NCBI RefSeq assembly: GCF_013213835.1
Contig: NZ_JABSSU010000003.1
Location: 567,841 to 631,840 of the forward strand
Length of the DNA: 64,000 nucleotides
Source of the DNA: Winogradskyella sp.
Lineage (GTDB): Bacteria > Bacteroidota > Bacteroidia > Flavobacteriales > Flavobacteriaceae
Direction of reading: 5' to 3'
The notes below the pieces were generated by a model, which was given only the letters and a program-made list of their open reading frames with translations, ran no database searches and had not been told where the DNA came from. The position numbers and the translations under genes are program-made. Shown piece after piece: positions 1 through 9,044 of the stretch; position 1 is the stretch's first letter; every line of letters begins with the position of its first letter.

Positions 1-954
1 ACTCGATGTGCGCTCTAAGATGTACACATAATTATTGTCTGCTATAATCTTAGTTTTGTACTTATCTGAAGTCATCACTCCTTTAACTTCACCAGTTTTA
101 GCATCCAACTCAAAAACATCAGATGTAGAGGTCATCACCCAAATCCCAGATTCATCAAGTGTAAAAACAGCTTGTATGCTTTGTGTTCTTCCTATAAGTT
201 TGGTGTCTTTAACATCTATCAGCTTTTCCCAAACCACTTTTTCATTTCTGGCGTTATATCTAATAAGCTTCACTTGTTTTTCATCAACGATATCAGCATA
301 TAACAAATCATAATTACTAAAAAAGCCTAGATGGTTGCTATTAAAATTCACGAATTGACCAGACGCAGGATCAAAATATATGTTTTCTAAAAAGTTAGTT
401 TTAAACTCAATAAAATTGTTGCTACCAACCAGTTTGGCTTTGTTAGGGTAACCTTGACTTGGCCATTTAGAACTAGATTCTATGTGCTTGCCAGTGGTAA
501 TATCTAACACATAAAATGTATTAACACCATTAAATTCTTCAGTGCCAGCAACGTAATAGATGGTTTCATGCTTAGGGAAATACACAAAGTTCTTAAGGTA
601 TTGTATCTTATATTCTTTAACGACACTTAATTTTTTATTACTTATAGCTTTAATACCATACTTGTTGGATATGTATGTCAATCCCTTATCTGCATCTATC
701 TGTATGTTAGAAATTGGCACGTCATTATCAATAACTTTCATCATGTTACCGGTAGACAAATCCCAAAACTTTACAGATTTATCATCAAAACTACCATAAG
801 ATACCAGCACGTTTTGCACACTATCAATTTTAGCAAAAGTGATATGACCAGCATGAGCAGATTGTATTTCTATCTTAGATTTTTGAGCAGTACTAAATTG
901 AATACAAACAACACTAAGAATGATATATATTTTGAATAAAAAAGCGGATTTCAT
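1..954 (-). CDS. Secreted beta-propeller (WD40-like) protein, 3' end cut by window edge
   Basis: The minus frame from ATG at 954 stays open for 318 codons to the left edge, so the C-terminus is missing. Residues 1-23 form a signal peptide (KSAFLFKIYIILSVV core, ending near STAQ). The remainder reads as short beta-rich blades, for example KSVKFWDLSTGNM near residue 60, a typical WD-repeat ending, and later VLDITTGKHI and ELDAKTGEV. The fold is inferred from this spacing; the specific function is not recognised. In related bacteria such propellers may precede a C-terminal peptidase domain, which cannot be tested here. It is transcribed divergently from the VPS10-like gene at 1145. Confidence 0.75.
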   Translation of the reverse strand, partial: MKSAFLFKIYIILSVVCIQFSTAQKSKIEIQSAHAGHITFAKIDSVQNVLVSYGSFDDKSVKFWDLSTGNMMKVIDNDVPISNIQIDADKGLTYISNKYGIKAISNKKLSVVKEYKIQYLKNFVYFPKHETIYYVAGTEEFNGVNTFYVLDITTGKHIESSSKWPSQGYPNKAKLVGSNNFIEFKTNFLENIYFDPASGQFVNFNSNHLGFFSNYDLLYADIVDEKQVKLIRYNARNEKVVWEKLIDVKDTKLIGRTQSIQAVFTLDESGIWVMTSTSDVFELDAKTGEVKGVMTSDKYKTKIIADNNYVYILERTSS

Positions 955-1144
955 GTATTCTGATTTCTAATCAACAAGTTACTAGGTACAAAAACAAAGC
1001 CAAAACAGACTTTATGTTGTCATTAAAGATATCAAAAATCGTATTTCAATCTTCAATCATTATAAAAATAGATTAACATCCTTTTGTGAATCTATAGTGC
1101 CTTTTTCCTTAATTTTATGCAACAACTAAACTAACTTTAAATTT

Positions 1145-4100
1145 ATGAGAAAACACATATCTCTACTTCTACTCCTTGTTATTGGATCGCTTTCTGCACA
1201 AAAGCTTTCAATGGATTTAGTTAAAAACATGGCACCAAGAAATATTGGTCCTGGCGGCATGTCTGGTCGTGTTACAGCGATAGATGTTGTGGTTAACAAT
1301 CCAGATATTATGTATGTTGGCACTGCTTCTGGTGGACTTTGGAAATCGACTTCAGGTGGCATAAAATGGGAACCTATTTTTGATGAAGAGCTAACTGCAT
1401 CTATTGGTGCTGTTGAAATTCAGCAATCTAATCCAAGTGTCATTTGGGTTGGTACAGGAGAAGGAAATCCTCGTAATTCGCTTAATGGCGGATATGGTGT
1501 TTACAAGTCTATAGATGGCGGAAAATCATGGATGGCAATGGGTCTTGAAAACACTAGACATATTCATAGAATAATCGTTGACCCAACAAATCCAGATGTG
1601 GTCTATGTTGGTGCCATTGGTTCGCCTTGGGGCATTCATCCAGAACGTGGCGTTTATAAAACAACAGATGGTGGTTTAACTTGGAAAAAAATCCTTTATG
1701 CTAACGACAAAACTGGTGTTGCTGATTTGGTGATGGATCCTTCAAATCCTAATAAACTTATTGCGACATTATGGGAACACAAGCGCGATCCTTGGTTTTT
1801 TAAATCTGGCGGAAAAGGTTCTGGTCTTCATATTACGCATGATGGCGGAAAAACATGGAAAAAAATCACAGAAGATGATGGATTTCCTAAAGGTGACCTA
1901 GGAAGAATTGGTGTTGCCATAGCACCTGGAAAACCCAATGTAGTTTATGCTCTAGTAGAAGCTAAAAAAAATGCTTTATACAAAAGTGAAGATGGTGGTT
2001 TTAAATGGAAAAAGATAAATGACAAAAATGATATTGGTAACCGACCATTTTATTATTCTGAAATATATGTAGATCCGCAAAACGAAAATAGAGTCTATTC
2101 CATTTTTACATACGTTAATGTGTCTGAAGATGGAGGAAAGAACTTCACCCAATTAATGCCTGCTTATGGTGTTAGTAATGGTGTGCATCCAGACCATCAT
2201 GCGTGGTGGATTCATCCTGAAAATGGAAACTTTATGATTGATGGCAATGATGGCGGAATGAACATTACAAAAGATGGTGGCAAAACATGGCGTTTTATTG
2301 GTAATCTTCCTGTGGCACAATTCTATCACATTGCCGTAGATAATGAATTCCCATACAATGTTTATGGTGGTATGCAAGATAATGGCTCATGGCGTGGACC
2401 AGCTTATGTATGGCGCTCACAAGGCATTAGAAACAGCTATTGGCAAGAAATAAGTTTTGGTGATGGCTTTGATGTGGTACCAGATAAGGATGATTCTCGT
2501 TATGGTTGGTCTATGAGTCAACAAGGTTATGTAAGTCGTTATGATTGGCAAACAGGTAATAATTATAGTGTGAGACCTACACATCCAGAACCTGATGTAG
2601 AATTGCGATTTAATTGGAATTCAGCAATAAATATTGACCCTTTTGATAATAGCACTATCTATTTTGGTAGTCAGTTTGTACATAAATCAACCGACAAAGG
2701 AGAAACTTGGACCATAATATCAGATGATTTAACCACGAATGATCCTGAAAAACAAAAACAAGGAGAAAGTGGTGGTTTAACAATGGATGCCACAGGTGCA
2801 GAAAATCACTGTTCTATTTTAGTTATTGAACCATCACCCGTAGAAAAAAACATGCTTTGGGTTGGCACAGATGATGGTCGTGTGCATTATACCACTGACG
2901 GTGGAAGCAGTTGGATAGATGTTACAAAAAATATTAAAGATCTTCCCGAAGGCAGTTGGATTCCTCAAATAAAAGCGTCAAACAAGAATAAAGGTGAAGC
3001 GCTGCTTGTAGCAAACGATTATAGACGTTTTAACTACTCCGCATATGTTTACAGAACTAAAAATTACGGCAAAACTTGGGAACGAATTGTTGACGATAAA
3101 GACGTTAAAAGTTATGCACTAGCTATTGTTGAAGACCTTATAGAACCTAACCTAATGTTCTTAGGAACTGATGATGGTTTATACATAACCATTGATGCTG
3201 GTGAAAATTGGACAAAATGGACCGAAGGTTTCCCAACAACATCTGTAAAAGATTTAGTGATTCATCCAAGAGAACATGATTTAATCATTGGTACATTTGG
3301 TAGAGCTGCTTGGGTATTAGATGACATAAGACCTCTAAGAGCAATAGCAGCGAATAAGGAAGTTATAAATGCTAACATTCAACTTTTTGATACACCAACT
3401 GCTTACCAAGCAGCTTACCAACAACCAACTGGTAGTCGTTTTGGTGGCGATGCTTTATACCATGGTGAAAATCGTGGCGTCGGAGCACGATTTACTTATG
3501 TATTCAATAAAAAAGAACAATCGGACAGTGAGGCTCTCAAAGCGAACGACGATGAAATTAAAGAGGCTTCAAATACCTCAGCCTCCAAAAATGAAAAAAC
3601 TGTAAGATGGGATTCGTTAACATTGAAAATTTATGATGGAGAACGTTTAATACGAACGCTAAAACGTAAAGCGCCAAAAGAAAATGGACTTCATAAGTGG
3701 ACTTGGTATATGAACGAATCGGGAGTTGACTATCCTTCAAGAACTATTAGAAAAAGAAACAGAGAGCCAGGTGGAGTTTCAGTAAAACCAGGTACATACA
3801 AAGCCGTGTTGCATTATGGCGATAAAACCTCTGAAACTACAATTAAAGTTGCGTCTGACCCACGTTTAAATATATCACAAAATAATATCAATGAAGTTTA
3901 CAATGCCAGTAAGCAACTTGAACAGTTACAGCAAACGGCTGCTGATGCTGTTAAACAGTTGGTTGAAAGTAAAACGATAGCGCAAAACTATAAACAGAAA
4001 TTGTCTAAACACGATAAAGAATTGTACAAAACACAGATTGACTTATCAAAAGAGACCATTAAGACTATAGACAGTCTAATTGATAAGTTTTTAGGTAAAG

Positions 4101-4363
4101 TAGATAAAAGACAAGGAATAACTAGGAATCCTGAAGTTACGCCAATGCAAAGATTAGGCACAGCGCAATGGTATGTTGGTGAAAGTCAAAATGGATTGAC
4201 ATCTACAGAGAACACACTTATTAAACAAGCTAAAGATGCATTAGATGAACTATTGGGTGAAACCAATAACTTTTTCACTGAAAAATGGAAAGCATATCAA
4301 AGCAAAATGGAAAATATAGCAGTGAATCCTTTTAAAGAAACCAAGGTATTTAGTATCGATTAA
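1145..4363 (+). CDS. VPS10/sortilin-type BNR-repeat secreted protein (often labelled glycosyl hydrolase)
   Basis: A 1072-residue protein with a signal peptide (residues 1-18, ending LSAQ). Repeated Asp-box/BNR signatures of the type SxDGGxxW occur along the first 650 residues (KSIDGGKSW, KTTDGGLTW, THDGGKTW, TKDGGKTW, TTDGGSSW), showing a multi-bladed sortilin-like propeller. About 300 more residues follow, including a lysine/glutamate-rich helical segment. The chain ends in KVFSID, with no type IX secretion C-terminal domain apparent, so a periplasmic or surface location is open. Flavobacterial homologues are commonly annotated as glycosyl hydrolases, but no catalytic residues can be assigned here. 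The gene is monocistronic and ends at a bidirectional terminator. Confidence 0.85.
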   Translation: MRKHISLLLLLVIGSLSAQKLSMDLVKNMAPRNIGPGGMSGRVTAIDVVVNNPDIMYVGTASGGLWKSTSGGIKWEPIFDEELTASIGAVEIQQSNPSVIWVGTGEGNPRNSLNGGYGVYKSIDGGKSWMAMGLENTRHIHRIIVDPTNPDVVYVGAIGSPWGIHPERGVYKTTDGGLTWKKILYANDKTGVADLVMDPSNPNKLIATLWEHKRDPWFFKSGGKGSGLHITHDGGKTWKKITEDDGFPKGDLGRIGVAIAPGKPNVVYALVEAKKNALYKSEDGGFKWKKINDKNDIGNRPFYYSEIYVDPQNENRVYSIFTYVNVSEDGGKNFTQLMPAYGVSNGVHPDHHAWWIHPENGNFMIDGNDGGMNITKDGGKTWRFIGNLPVAQFYHIAVDNEFPYNVYGGMQDNGSWRGPAYVWRSQGIRNSYWQEISFGDGFDVVPDKDDSRYGWSMSQQGYVSRYDWQTGNNYSVRPTHPEPDVELRFNWNSAINIDPFDNSTIYFGSQFVHKSTDKGETWTIISDDLTTNDPEKQKQGESGGLTMDATGAENHCSILVIEPSPVEKNMLWVGTDDGRVHYTTDGGSSWIDVTKNIKDLPEGSWIPQIKASNKNKGEALLVANDYRRFNYSAYVYRTKNYGKTWERIVDDKDVKSYALAIVEDLIEPNLMFLGTDDGLYITIDAGENWTKWTEGFPTTSVKDLVIHPREHDLIIGTFGRAAWVLDDIRPLRAIAANKEVINANIQLFDTPTAYQAAYQQPTGSRFGGDALYHGENRGVGARFTYVFNKKEQSDSEALKANDDEIKEASNTSASKNEKTVRWDSLTLKIYDGERLIRTLKRKAPKENGLHKWTWYMNESGVDYPSRTIRKRNREPGGVSVKPGTYKAVLHYGDKTSETTIKVASDPRLNISQNNINEVYNASKQLEQLQQTAADAVKQLVESKTIAQNYKQKLSKHDKELYKTQIDLSKETIKTIDSLIDKFLGKVDKRQGITRNPEVTPMQRLGTAQWYVGESQNGLTSTENTLIKQAKDALDELLGETNNFFTEKWKAYQSKMENIAVNPFKETKVFSID

Positions 4364-4380
4364 ATAAAATTGTAAGTTTT

Positions 4381-4416
4381 AAAAAAGCTGTTTGATTACC
4401 TTCAAACGGCTTTTTT
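4381..4416. terminator. Bidirectional intrinsic terminator between convergent genes
   Basis: Arms AAAAAAGCTGTTTGA and TCAAACGGCTTTTTT pair over 15 bp with one G-T wobble and a 6-base loop. A-runs and T-runs lie at both ends, so it can stop the plus gene ending at 4363 and the minus gene ending at 4430. Confidence 0.85.
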
Positions 4417-4429
4417 ATTTAATAATTAC

Positions 4430-5590
4430 TTATCCTAGACTTAATGATTTGAGCTCATTAATAGATTCCACGCCTAATTGAACCATATTATTTTTTAAAT
4501 CATCGGTGAGTATGTGTGTTACATGGTCGGGACCACATTTACCGAGTGCAGCAACACCATATAGAAAAGGCCTACCTATCATTACAAAATCAGCACCTAA
4601 AGACAGCGCACGCATAACATCTAAACCAGTTCTTACGCCACTATCTAATAAAATAGGAACTCTTTTATTTACAGCCTTTGCAACCTCAGGAAGCGCTTTA
4701 ATAGAAGCTGGTGCACCATTAAATTGACGTCCTCCATGATTAGAAACCCAAATACCATTTAATCCTATTTTTATAGCTTGGTAAGCATCTTCAGGATGTA
4801 AAATTCCTTTAATAATAACAGTTCCTTTCCAATACGCTTTGAGTGTTTTGCAATAATCCCAATCTAATGTTCCACCTAAACGATTGCCAACAAAGCCGCT
4901 TACAAATTTAAAATCGGTTTTACCCACATAATCTTCAATAGTTCTTAATCTAGGCAACCCTCTTTGTATGGTTTTAAGTGACCATACAGGATGTTTAATA
5001 CCATCCCATGTAAGTTTTGGAGTCATCTTTGGTGGCATTTGCATACCAGCACGTTTAGTGCGTTCACGCCTACTTGCCATAGGTACATCTGCAGTAATTA
5101 CAAGTGTATGAAATCCAGATTTTTTTGCTCTATCTAAAATTGAAAAAGCCAGGTCTAAAGACTTTGGTGGATATAATTGAAACCAGCCTTGGTTTCCTAC
5201 TACGCTACCTACTTCTTCAGGTGTTTCCGTTGCTACCGTACTTAGACAAAAAGGAATTTGCAATCGGTTGGCTGCTTCAGCAAGAATAAGTTCTGCTCGA
5301 GGCCATATTAATCCAGTTAATCCTATTGGAGATATACCTATTGGACATGCATACTTCTTACCTAAAAGTTGAATACTAGTATCAGCTTCTATGTGTCCTT
5401 TGCAAAACCTTGGGGTAAATTCTATGGCATTAAATGCAGCTCTATTTCGTTTTAGTAAATCCTCATCACCAGTACCAGATTCTAAATATGCCCATGCAAC
5501 TTCAGGAATTCTTTTTTTGGCTTTTATTGCCAAATCCTCTATTGCAGGAAATTGATTAGAAAGTTTGGTTTTATACTTTTCGTAAGACAT
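4430..5590 (-). CDS. FMN-dependent alpha-hydroxy-acid oxidizing protein (lactate dehydrogenase/oxidase family)
   Basis: The 386-residue protein has the length and motifs of the LldD/glycolate oxidase TIM-barrel family. These include YLESGTGDE (35-43, active-site Tyr region), WFQLY (136-140), the FMN-contact lysine in VIIKGI (about 261), the catalytic histidine in SNHGGRQ (His285), and the phosphate-binding DSGVRTGLDV followed by GADFVMIGRP. It oxidises a 2-hydroxy acid, probably L-lactate, to the 2-oxo acid; whether the electron acceptor is quinone or O2 cannot be read from sequence. It lies 19 bp downstream of the Fnr-like gene on the same strand, so co-transcription and O2-linked control are plausible. 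Confidence 0.88.
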   Translation of the reverse strand: MSYEKYKTKLSNQFPAIEDLAIKAKKRIPEVAWAYLESGTGDEDLLKRNRAAFNAIEFTPRFCKGHIEADTSIQLLGKKYACPIGISPIGLTGLIWPRAELILAEAANRLQIPFCLSTVATETPEEVGSVVGNQGWFQLYPPKSLDLAFSILDRAKKSGFHTLVITADVPMASRRERTKRAGMQMPPKMTPKLTWDGIKHPVWSLKTIQRGLPRLRTIEDYVGKTDFKFVSGFVGNRLGGTLDWDYCKTLKAYWKGTVIIKGILHPEDAYQAIKIGLNGIWVSNHGGRQFNGAPASIKALPEVAKAVNKRVPILLDSGVRTGLDVMRALSLGADFVMIGRPFLYGVAALGKCGPDHVTHILTDDLKNNMVQLGVESINELKSLSLG

Positions 5591-5609
5591 TAAATGAAAC
5601 TAGAAATCT

Positions 5610-6287
5610 CTACTCAATCCATTGCAACTTTTTATAGTTGTCAATTTTGATTTGTTTTCCTTTGGTAGAAATTAAACCTTCTTTTTTGAATTGAGATAAA
5701 ATTCTAATGGCAGATTCTGTAGCTGTACCAACTATGTTTGCGTAATCTTCACGAGATAAAATTATATTTAAGAAGTCGTCTTCATCAGTACCAAAACTAT
5801 CATGCACGTACATTAAGATTTCTGCCATTCTGCGTTTAACAGACTTCTGAGCCATGTTAACAATAGTGTTGTCAGACTCTTTTAAATCTTGAGCCATACC
5901 TCTTAGTACATCCATAGTGAATTTAGGATTCTTTTGAAGATCTGACATAATTTCACTCTTTGGTATAAAGCACATTTCCATGTCTGTTAATGCCGTAGCA
6001 CTCAGATTAGATTTTTGCTCAGTTACAAGTGAACGCTTACCTAATAGCCCACCTTTAACTACAAGTTTGACAACTTGATCTTTACCATTTTCGCTCAGTT
6101 TTGTCAATTTACAAACGCCATCTTTAACGCAATAAACACCATTTATAGTGTCTCCTTCTTCAAAAACAGGCTGACCTTTTTTATATAATTTACCAGTTTT
6201 ACATGCAGAGACGCGCCTTAATTCGTCTGTAGATAAAGACTTTAACGCATTAAACTCTTTAATAATACACGATTCACATTTACCCAT
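5610..6287 (-). CDS. Crp/Fnr-family transcriptional regulator with Fnr-like cysteines
   Basis: A 225-residue Crp/Fnr protein with an N-terminal cyclic-nucleotide-binding-like beta roll (GQPVFEEGD, GVYCVKDGVCK) and a C-terminal winged helix (LSREDYANIVGTATESAIR). The recognition helix keeps the Glu and Arg that read the TGA half-site in Fnr and Crp. Cysteines sit at 4, 7, 29 and 106. Cys106, in MEMCFIP, aligns with E. coli Fnr Cys122, so an oxygen-labile Fe-S cluster is plausible though unproven; Cys53 and Cys59 are alternative ligands. The gene is divergent from ccoI, with an Fnr-like box between them. It is the obvious candidate regulator of the cco and hemN promoters in this window. Confidence 0.88.
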   Translation of the reverse strand: MGKCESCIIKEFNALKSLSTDELRRVSACKTGKLYKKGQPVFEEGDTINGVYCVKDGVCKLTKLSENGKDQVVKLVVKGGLLGKRSLVTEQKSNLSATALTDMEMCFIPKSEIMSDLQKNPKFTMDVLRGMAQDLKESDNTIVNMAQKSVKRRMAEILMYVHDSFGTDEDDFLNIILSREDYANIVGTATESAIRILSQFKKEGLISTKGKQIKIDNYKKLQWIE

Positions 6288-6325
6288 ACCAATTGATTAT
6301 AGTGATTATATCAAATATAAAAATT

Positions 6326-6371
6326 ACATGACAAATATCATATTATATCCTTTAATATAATGTGACTTTTG
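6326..6371 (+). promoter_or_regulatory. Fnr-box promoter of ccoI
   Basis: An imperfect palindrome ACATGAC-AAAT-ATCATAT (6326-6343) is followed by GACTTTTG (6364-6371), which differs from the Bacteroidota -7 consensus TAnnTTTG only in its first base. The box centre (6334.5) lies 36.5 bases before the last G of the -7 element, the same geometry as at the ccoS and hemN promoters. That would place the box near -41, a class II activator position. It lies in the fnr-ccoI divergent region, so it might also control fnr. Confidence 0.65.
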
Positions 6372-6398
6372 TTACAGGTATAATTGAGCAAATAAAAA

Positions 6399-8774
6399 AT
6401 GGAAAACAACACCTGTTTTCATTGTGGTGACGATTGTGGTACTAACCCTATTTCGTTTCAAGAAAAATCGTTTTGTTGTAATGGTTGTAAAACTGTCTAT
6501 GAGATTTTTAACGAAAATGACTTAACTTGTTACTACGATTTACAAAACTCACCAGGAGCAGTTCCGAAGGAAATAGAAGGTAAATACGATTTCTTATCAC
6601 AAGAAAATATCATAGAACAACTTACAGAATTTAGAAGTGACGATATTGAAATCGCTACACTTTACATTCCTCATATTCATTGTAGTTCTTGCATTTGGAT
6701 ATTAGAAAACTTAAAGAAACTTAACCCTAACATCACTGATTCTCAGGTTAATTTCGGTAAGAAAACCGTACGCGTCACCTATAAATCTCAAGACACTGAT
6801 TTAAAATCTATAGTGCTATTATTAAGTTCTATTGGTTACGAACCTTATATAAGCTTAGACGACTTTAAATCTGGTAAAAAACACATCAATAGAACACTTA
6901 TTTACAAACTTGGTGTTGCAGGTTTTGGGTTTGGAAATATTATGTTTTTGTCTTTTCCAGAGTATTTTGAAATCAATGAATATTGGTTAGAACAATACAA
7001 ACATATGTTCCGTTGGTTGATGTTTGCATTATCGGTTCCTGTGGTGTTTTACTCGGCACAAGACTACTTTATTTCAGCTTATAAAGGATTAAAGGCAAAA
7101 CTTTTAAACATAGATGTACCAATTGCTCTCGGCGTTTCTGTGTTATTCATTAGAAGTACTATTGAAATTGCCTTTGATATTGGTTCCGGCTTTTTTGACA
7201 GCTTAGCAGGGCTCGTATTTTTTCTTCTTGTTGGGAAGTATTTTCAACAAAAAACATACGATTTCTTATCCTTTGAACGCGACTATAAATCCTATTTTCC
7301 AATTGCTGTTACCAAGATAGAAAAAGATGGTACCGAGAATTCAATTCAGGTTTACGATATTAAAAAAGGTGACCGTTTATTAATTCGAAACGAAGAACTA
7401 ATTCCTGTAGATGGCATCCTCATTAATGGTAGAGGTAAAATTGATTACAGTTTTGTTACTGGGGAATCACAAACCGTAACCAAACAATCTGGTGATAAAC
7501 TTTTTGCTGGTGGAAAACAAACCTCTGGTGTTATAGAAATCGAAACACTTAAATCTGTTGAGCAAAGTTATCTCACTCAGTTATGGAGTAACGATGTTTT
7601 TAATAAAGATAAAGAAGATGGCTTTACCAATATTACAAATTCTATAAGTAAATATTTCACCTATGCCATTTTAACAATTGCAGTTATAGCAACATCATAT
7701 TGGTTATTTGCTGATGCCAGCAAGGCTATGAATGTTTTTACAGCTGTACTTATTATTGCTTGTCCTTGTGCTATTGCACTTTCTGCGCCATTTACTTTTG
7801 GTAATCTTCTAAGAATATTCGGAAAGCTTAAGTTTTACATTAAAAATGCAAGTGTCATTGAGCAACTTGCGCAAATCAATACGATTATTTTTGATAAAAC
7901 AGGAACCATAACTTCTAACAAAAGTAGCAATGCTGTTTATGATGGATTAAAACTTTCTGATTCTGAAAATTTAGTTTTAAAAAATTCGCTTCGTGGGTCT
8001 AACCATCCATTAAGTAGAACCTTATATAATATTCTTGATGAACACAACATTGTCACTCTTGACAATTATCAAGAATATGTTGGTAAAGGTATTGAGGCTC
8101 AACATAACAATATAAATCTAAAGATAGGTTCGGCAAGTTTTGTCGGTAACAATACAAATACCTCAACACTTAACACTACTGTTCATATTAGTAGTAATGA
8201 CAGGTACAAAGGAAAATTTACATTCTACAACAGTTATAGAAAAGGTGTTTCGAAGTTATTCAATCTATTGAAGAAAGATAATGACTTGGTTATTCTGTCT
8301 GGTGATAATGAAGGTGAACGCGAAAACCTCAAAAAGCTATTGCCGGCGAAAACCAAACTCATCTTCAATCAAAAACCAGAAGACAAATTAGACTTTATAA
8401 AATTTCATCAATCTGAAGGTGCAAAAGTCCTTATGATTGGTGATGGACTTAATGATGCTGGTGCATTAGCACAGAGTAATGTTGGTATAGCAATTTCTGA
8501 AGATATCAATGTATTCTCGCCTGCCTGTGATGCCATTTTAGATGCTTCAAAATTTAGCGATTTATACAGATTTATTAGAGCATCGAAGTCAGCAATAAAA
8601 ATCATAAAATGGAGCTTTGTACTCTCATTTATATACAACGTCATTGGATTATACTTTGCAGTAACTGGACAATTAGCACCAGTTGTTGCTGCCATTTTAA
8701 TGCCGTTAAGCTCTATAAGTATTGTAGTGTTTACAACGATTTGCACCAATATTTTAGGACAAAAACTGAAATAA
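6399..8774 (+). CDS. ccoI: Cu+-translocating P-type ATPase for cbb3 oxidase assembly
   Basis: This 791-residue P1B ATPase has an N-terminal Cys-rich metal-binding segment (Cys6, 9, 13, 26, 27, 30) and then a heavy-metal domain with HCSSC (Cys95, Cys98). Transmembrane helices follow, with the intramembrane CPC motif at 455-457. The phosphorylation motif is DKTGT (Asp499), SNHPLSR is the nucleotide-binding HP loop, and GDGLNDAG (from 681) is the hinge. These features and the position in front of ccoS and ccoNO fit CcoI/FixI, which exports copper across the inner membrane for the CuB site of cbb3 oxidase. An Fnr-like box promoter lies directly upstream. Confidence 0.93.
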   Translation: MENNTCFHCGDDCGTNPISFQEKSFCCNGCKTVYEIFNENDLTCYYDLQNSPGAVPKEIEGKYDFLSQENIIEQLTEFRSDDIEIATLYIPHIHCSSCIWILENLKKLNPNITDSQVNFGKKTVRVTYKSQDTDLKSIVLLLSSIGYEPYISLDDFKSGKKHINRTLIYKLGVAGFGFGNIMFLSFPEYFEINEYWLEQYKHMFRWLMFALSVPVVFYSAQDYFISAYKGLKAKLLNIDVPIALGVSVLFIRSTIEIAFDIGSGFFDSLAGLVFFLLVGKYFQQKTYDFLSFERDYKSYFPIAVTKIEKDGTENSIQVYDIKKGDRLLIRNEELIPVDGILINGRGKIDYSFVTGESQTVTKQSGDKLFAGGKQTSGVIEIETLKSVEQSYLTQLWSNDVFNKDKEDGFTNITNSISKYFTYAILTIAVIATSYWLFADASKAMNVFTAVLIIACPCAIALSAPFTFGNLLRIFGKLKFYIKNASVIEQLAQINTIIFDKTGTITSNKSSNAVYDGLKLSDSENLVLKNSLRGSNHPLSRTLYNILDEHNIVTLDNYQEYVGKGIEAQHNNINLKIGSASFVGNNTNTSTLNTTVHISSNDRYKGKFTFYNSYRKGVSKLFNLLKKDNDLVILSGDNEGERENLKKLLPAKTKLIFNQKPEDKLDFIKFHQSEGAKVLMIGDGLNDAGALAQSNVGIAISEDINVFSPACDAILDASKFSDLYRFIRASKSAIKIIKWSFVLSFIYNVIGLYFAVTGQLAPVVAAILMPLSSISIVVFTTICTNILGQKLK

Positions 8775-8782
8775 AAAAAACC

Positions 8783-8828
8783 ACATGATAAATATCATGT
8801 TTTAAAAAAAGGATCAAAAGTATTTTTG
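8783..8828 (+). promoter_or_regulatory. Fnr-box promoter of the ccoS-ccoNOQP operon
   Basis: A perfect 18-bp palindrome with two 7-bp arms, ACATGAT-AAAT-ATCATGT (8783-8800), is followed by a perfect -7 element TATTTTTG (8821-8828). Box centre to last G is 36.5 bases, identical to the ccoI and hemN promoters. No separate -33 TTTG is needed if Fnr binds at about -41. The predicted transcript would start near 8833 and precede the ccoS start codon by roughly 15 bases. Confidence 0.75.
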
Positions 8829-8848
8829 ACCCATAACTTCAAATAGGT

Positions 8849-9034
8849 ATGAGTGTTATATATATTGTCTTAACTGTAAGCGTCATTGTTGGTGTGGCTT
8901 TCTTTATCGTTTTTTTAATGGCTGTTAAATCTGGTCAATACGATGATAGCTATACACCATCAGTACGTATGCTGTTCGAAGACGAACTCGTAAAAGAAAA
9001 CACTAATAAATCAATACAAACAAAAACCGACTAA
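8849..9034 (+). CDS. ccoS: cbb3-type cytochrome oxidase assembly protein CcoS
   Basis: A 61-residue single-span protein: one hydrophobic helix (residues 2-25) followed by an acidic tail containing GQYDD and the cluster MLFEDEL. Size, layout and position between ccoI and ccoNO match CcoS, an inner-membrane factor needed to insert cofactors into the catalytic subunit of cbb3 oxidase. It is 10 bp upstream of ccoNO and is the first gene behind the Fnr-box promoter at 8783-8828. Confidence 0.9.
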   Translation: MSVIYIVLTVSVIVGVAFFIVFLMAVKSGQYDDSYTPSVRMLFEDELVKENTNKSIQTKTD

Positions 9035-9044
9035 TTTATTCAAT

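Noticed and set aside
6361..6376. Crp-like palindrome TGTGA-N6-TTACA just upstream of ccoI
   Set aside because: It overlaps the GACTTTTG element that has the same spacing to the Fnr box as in two other promoters, so the promoter reading explains it better; a second operator is not excluded.
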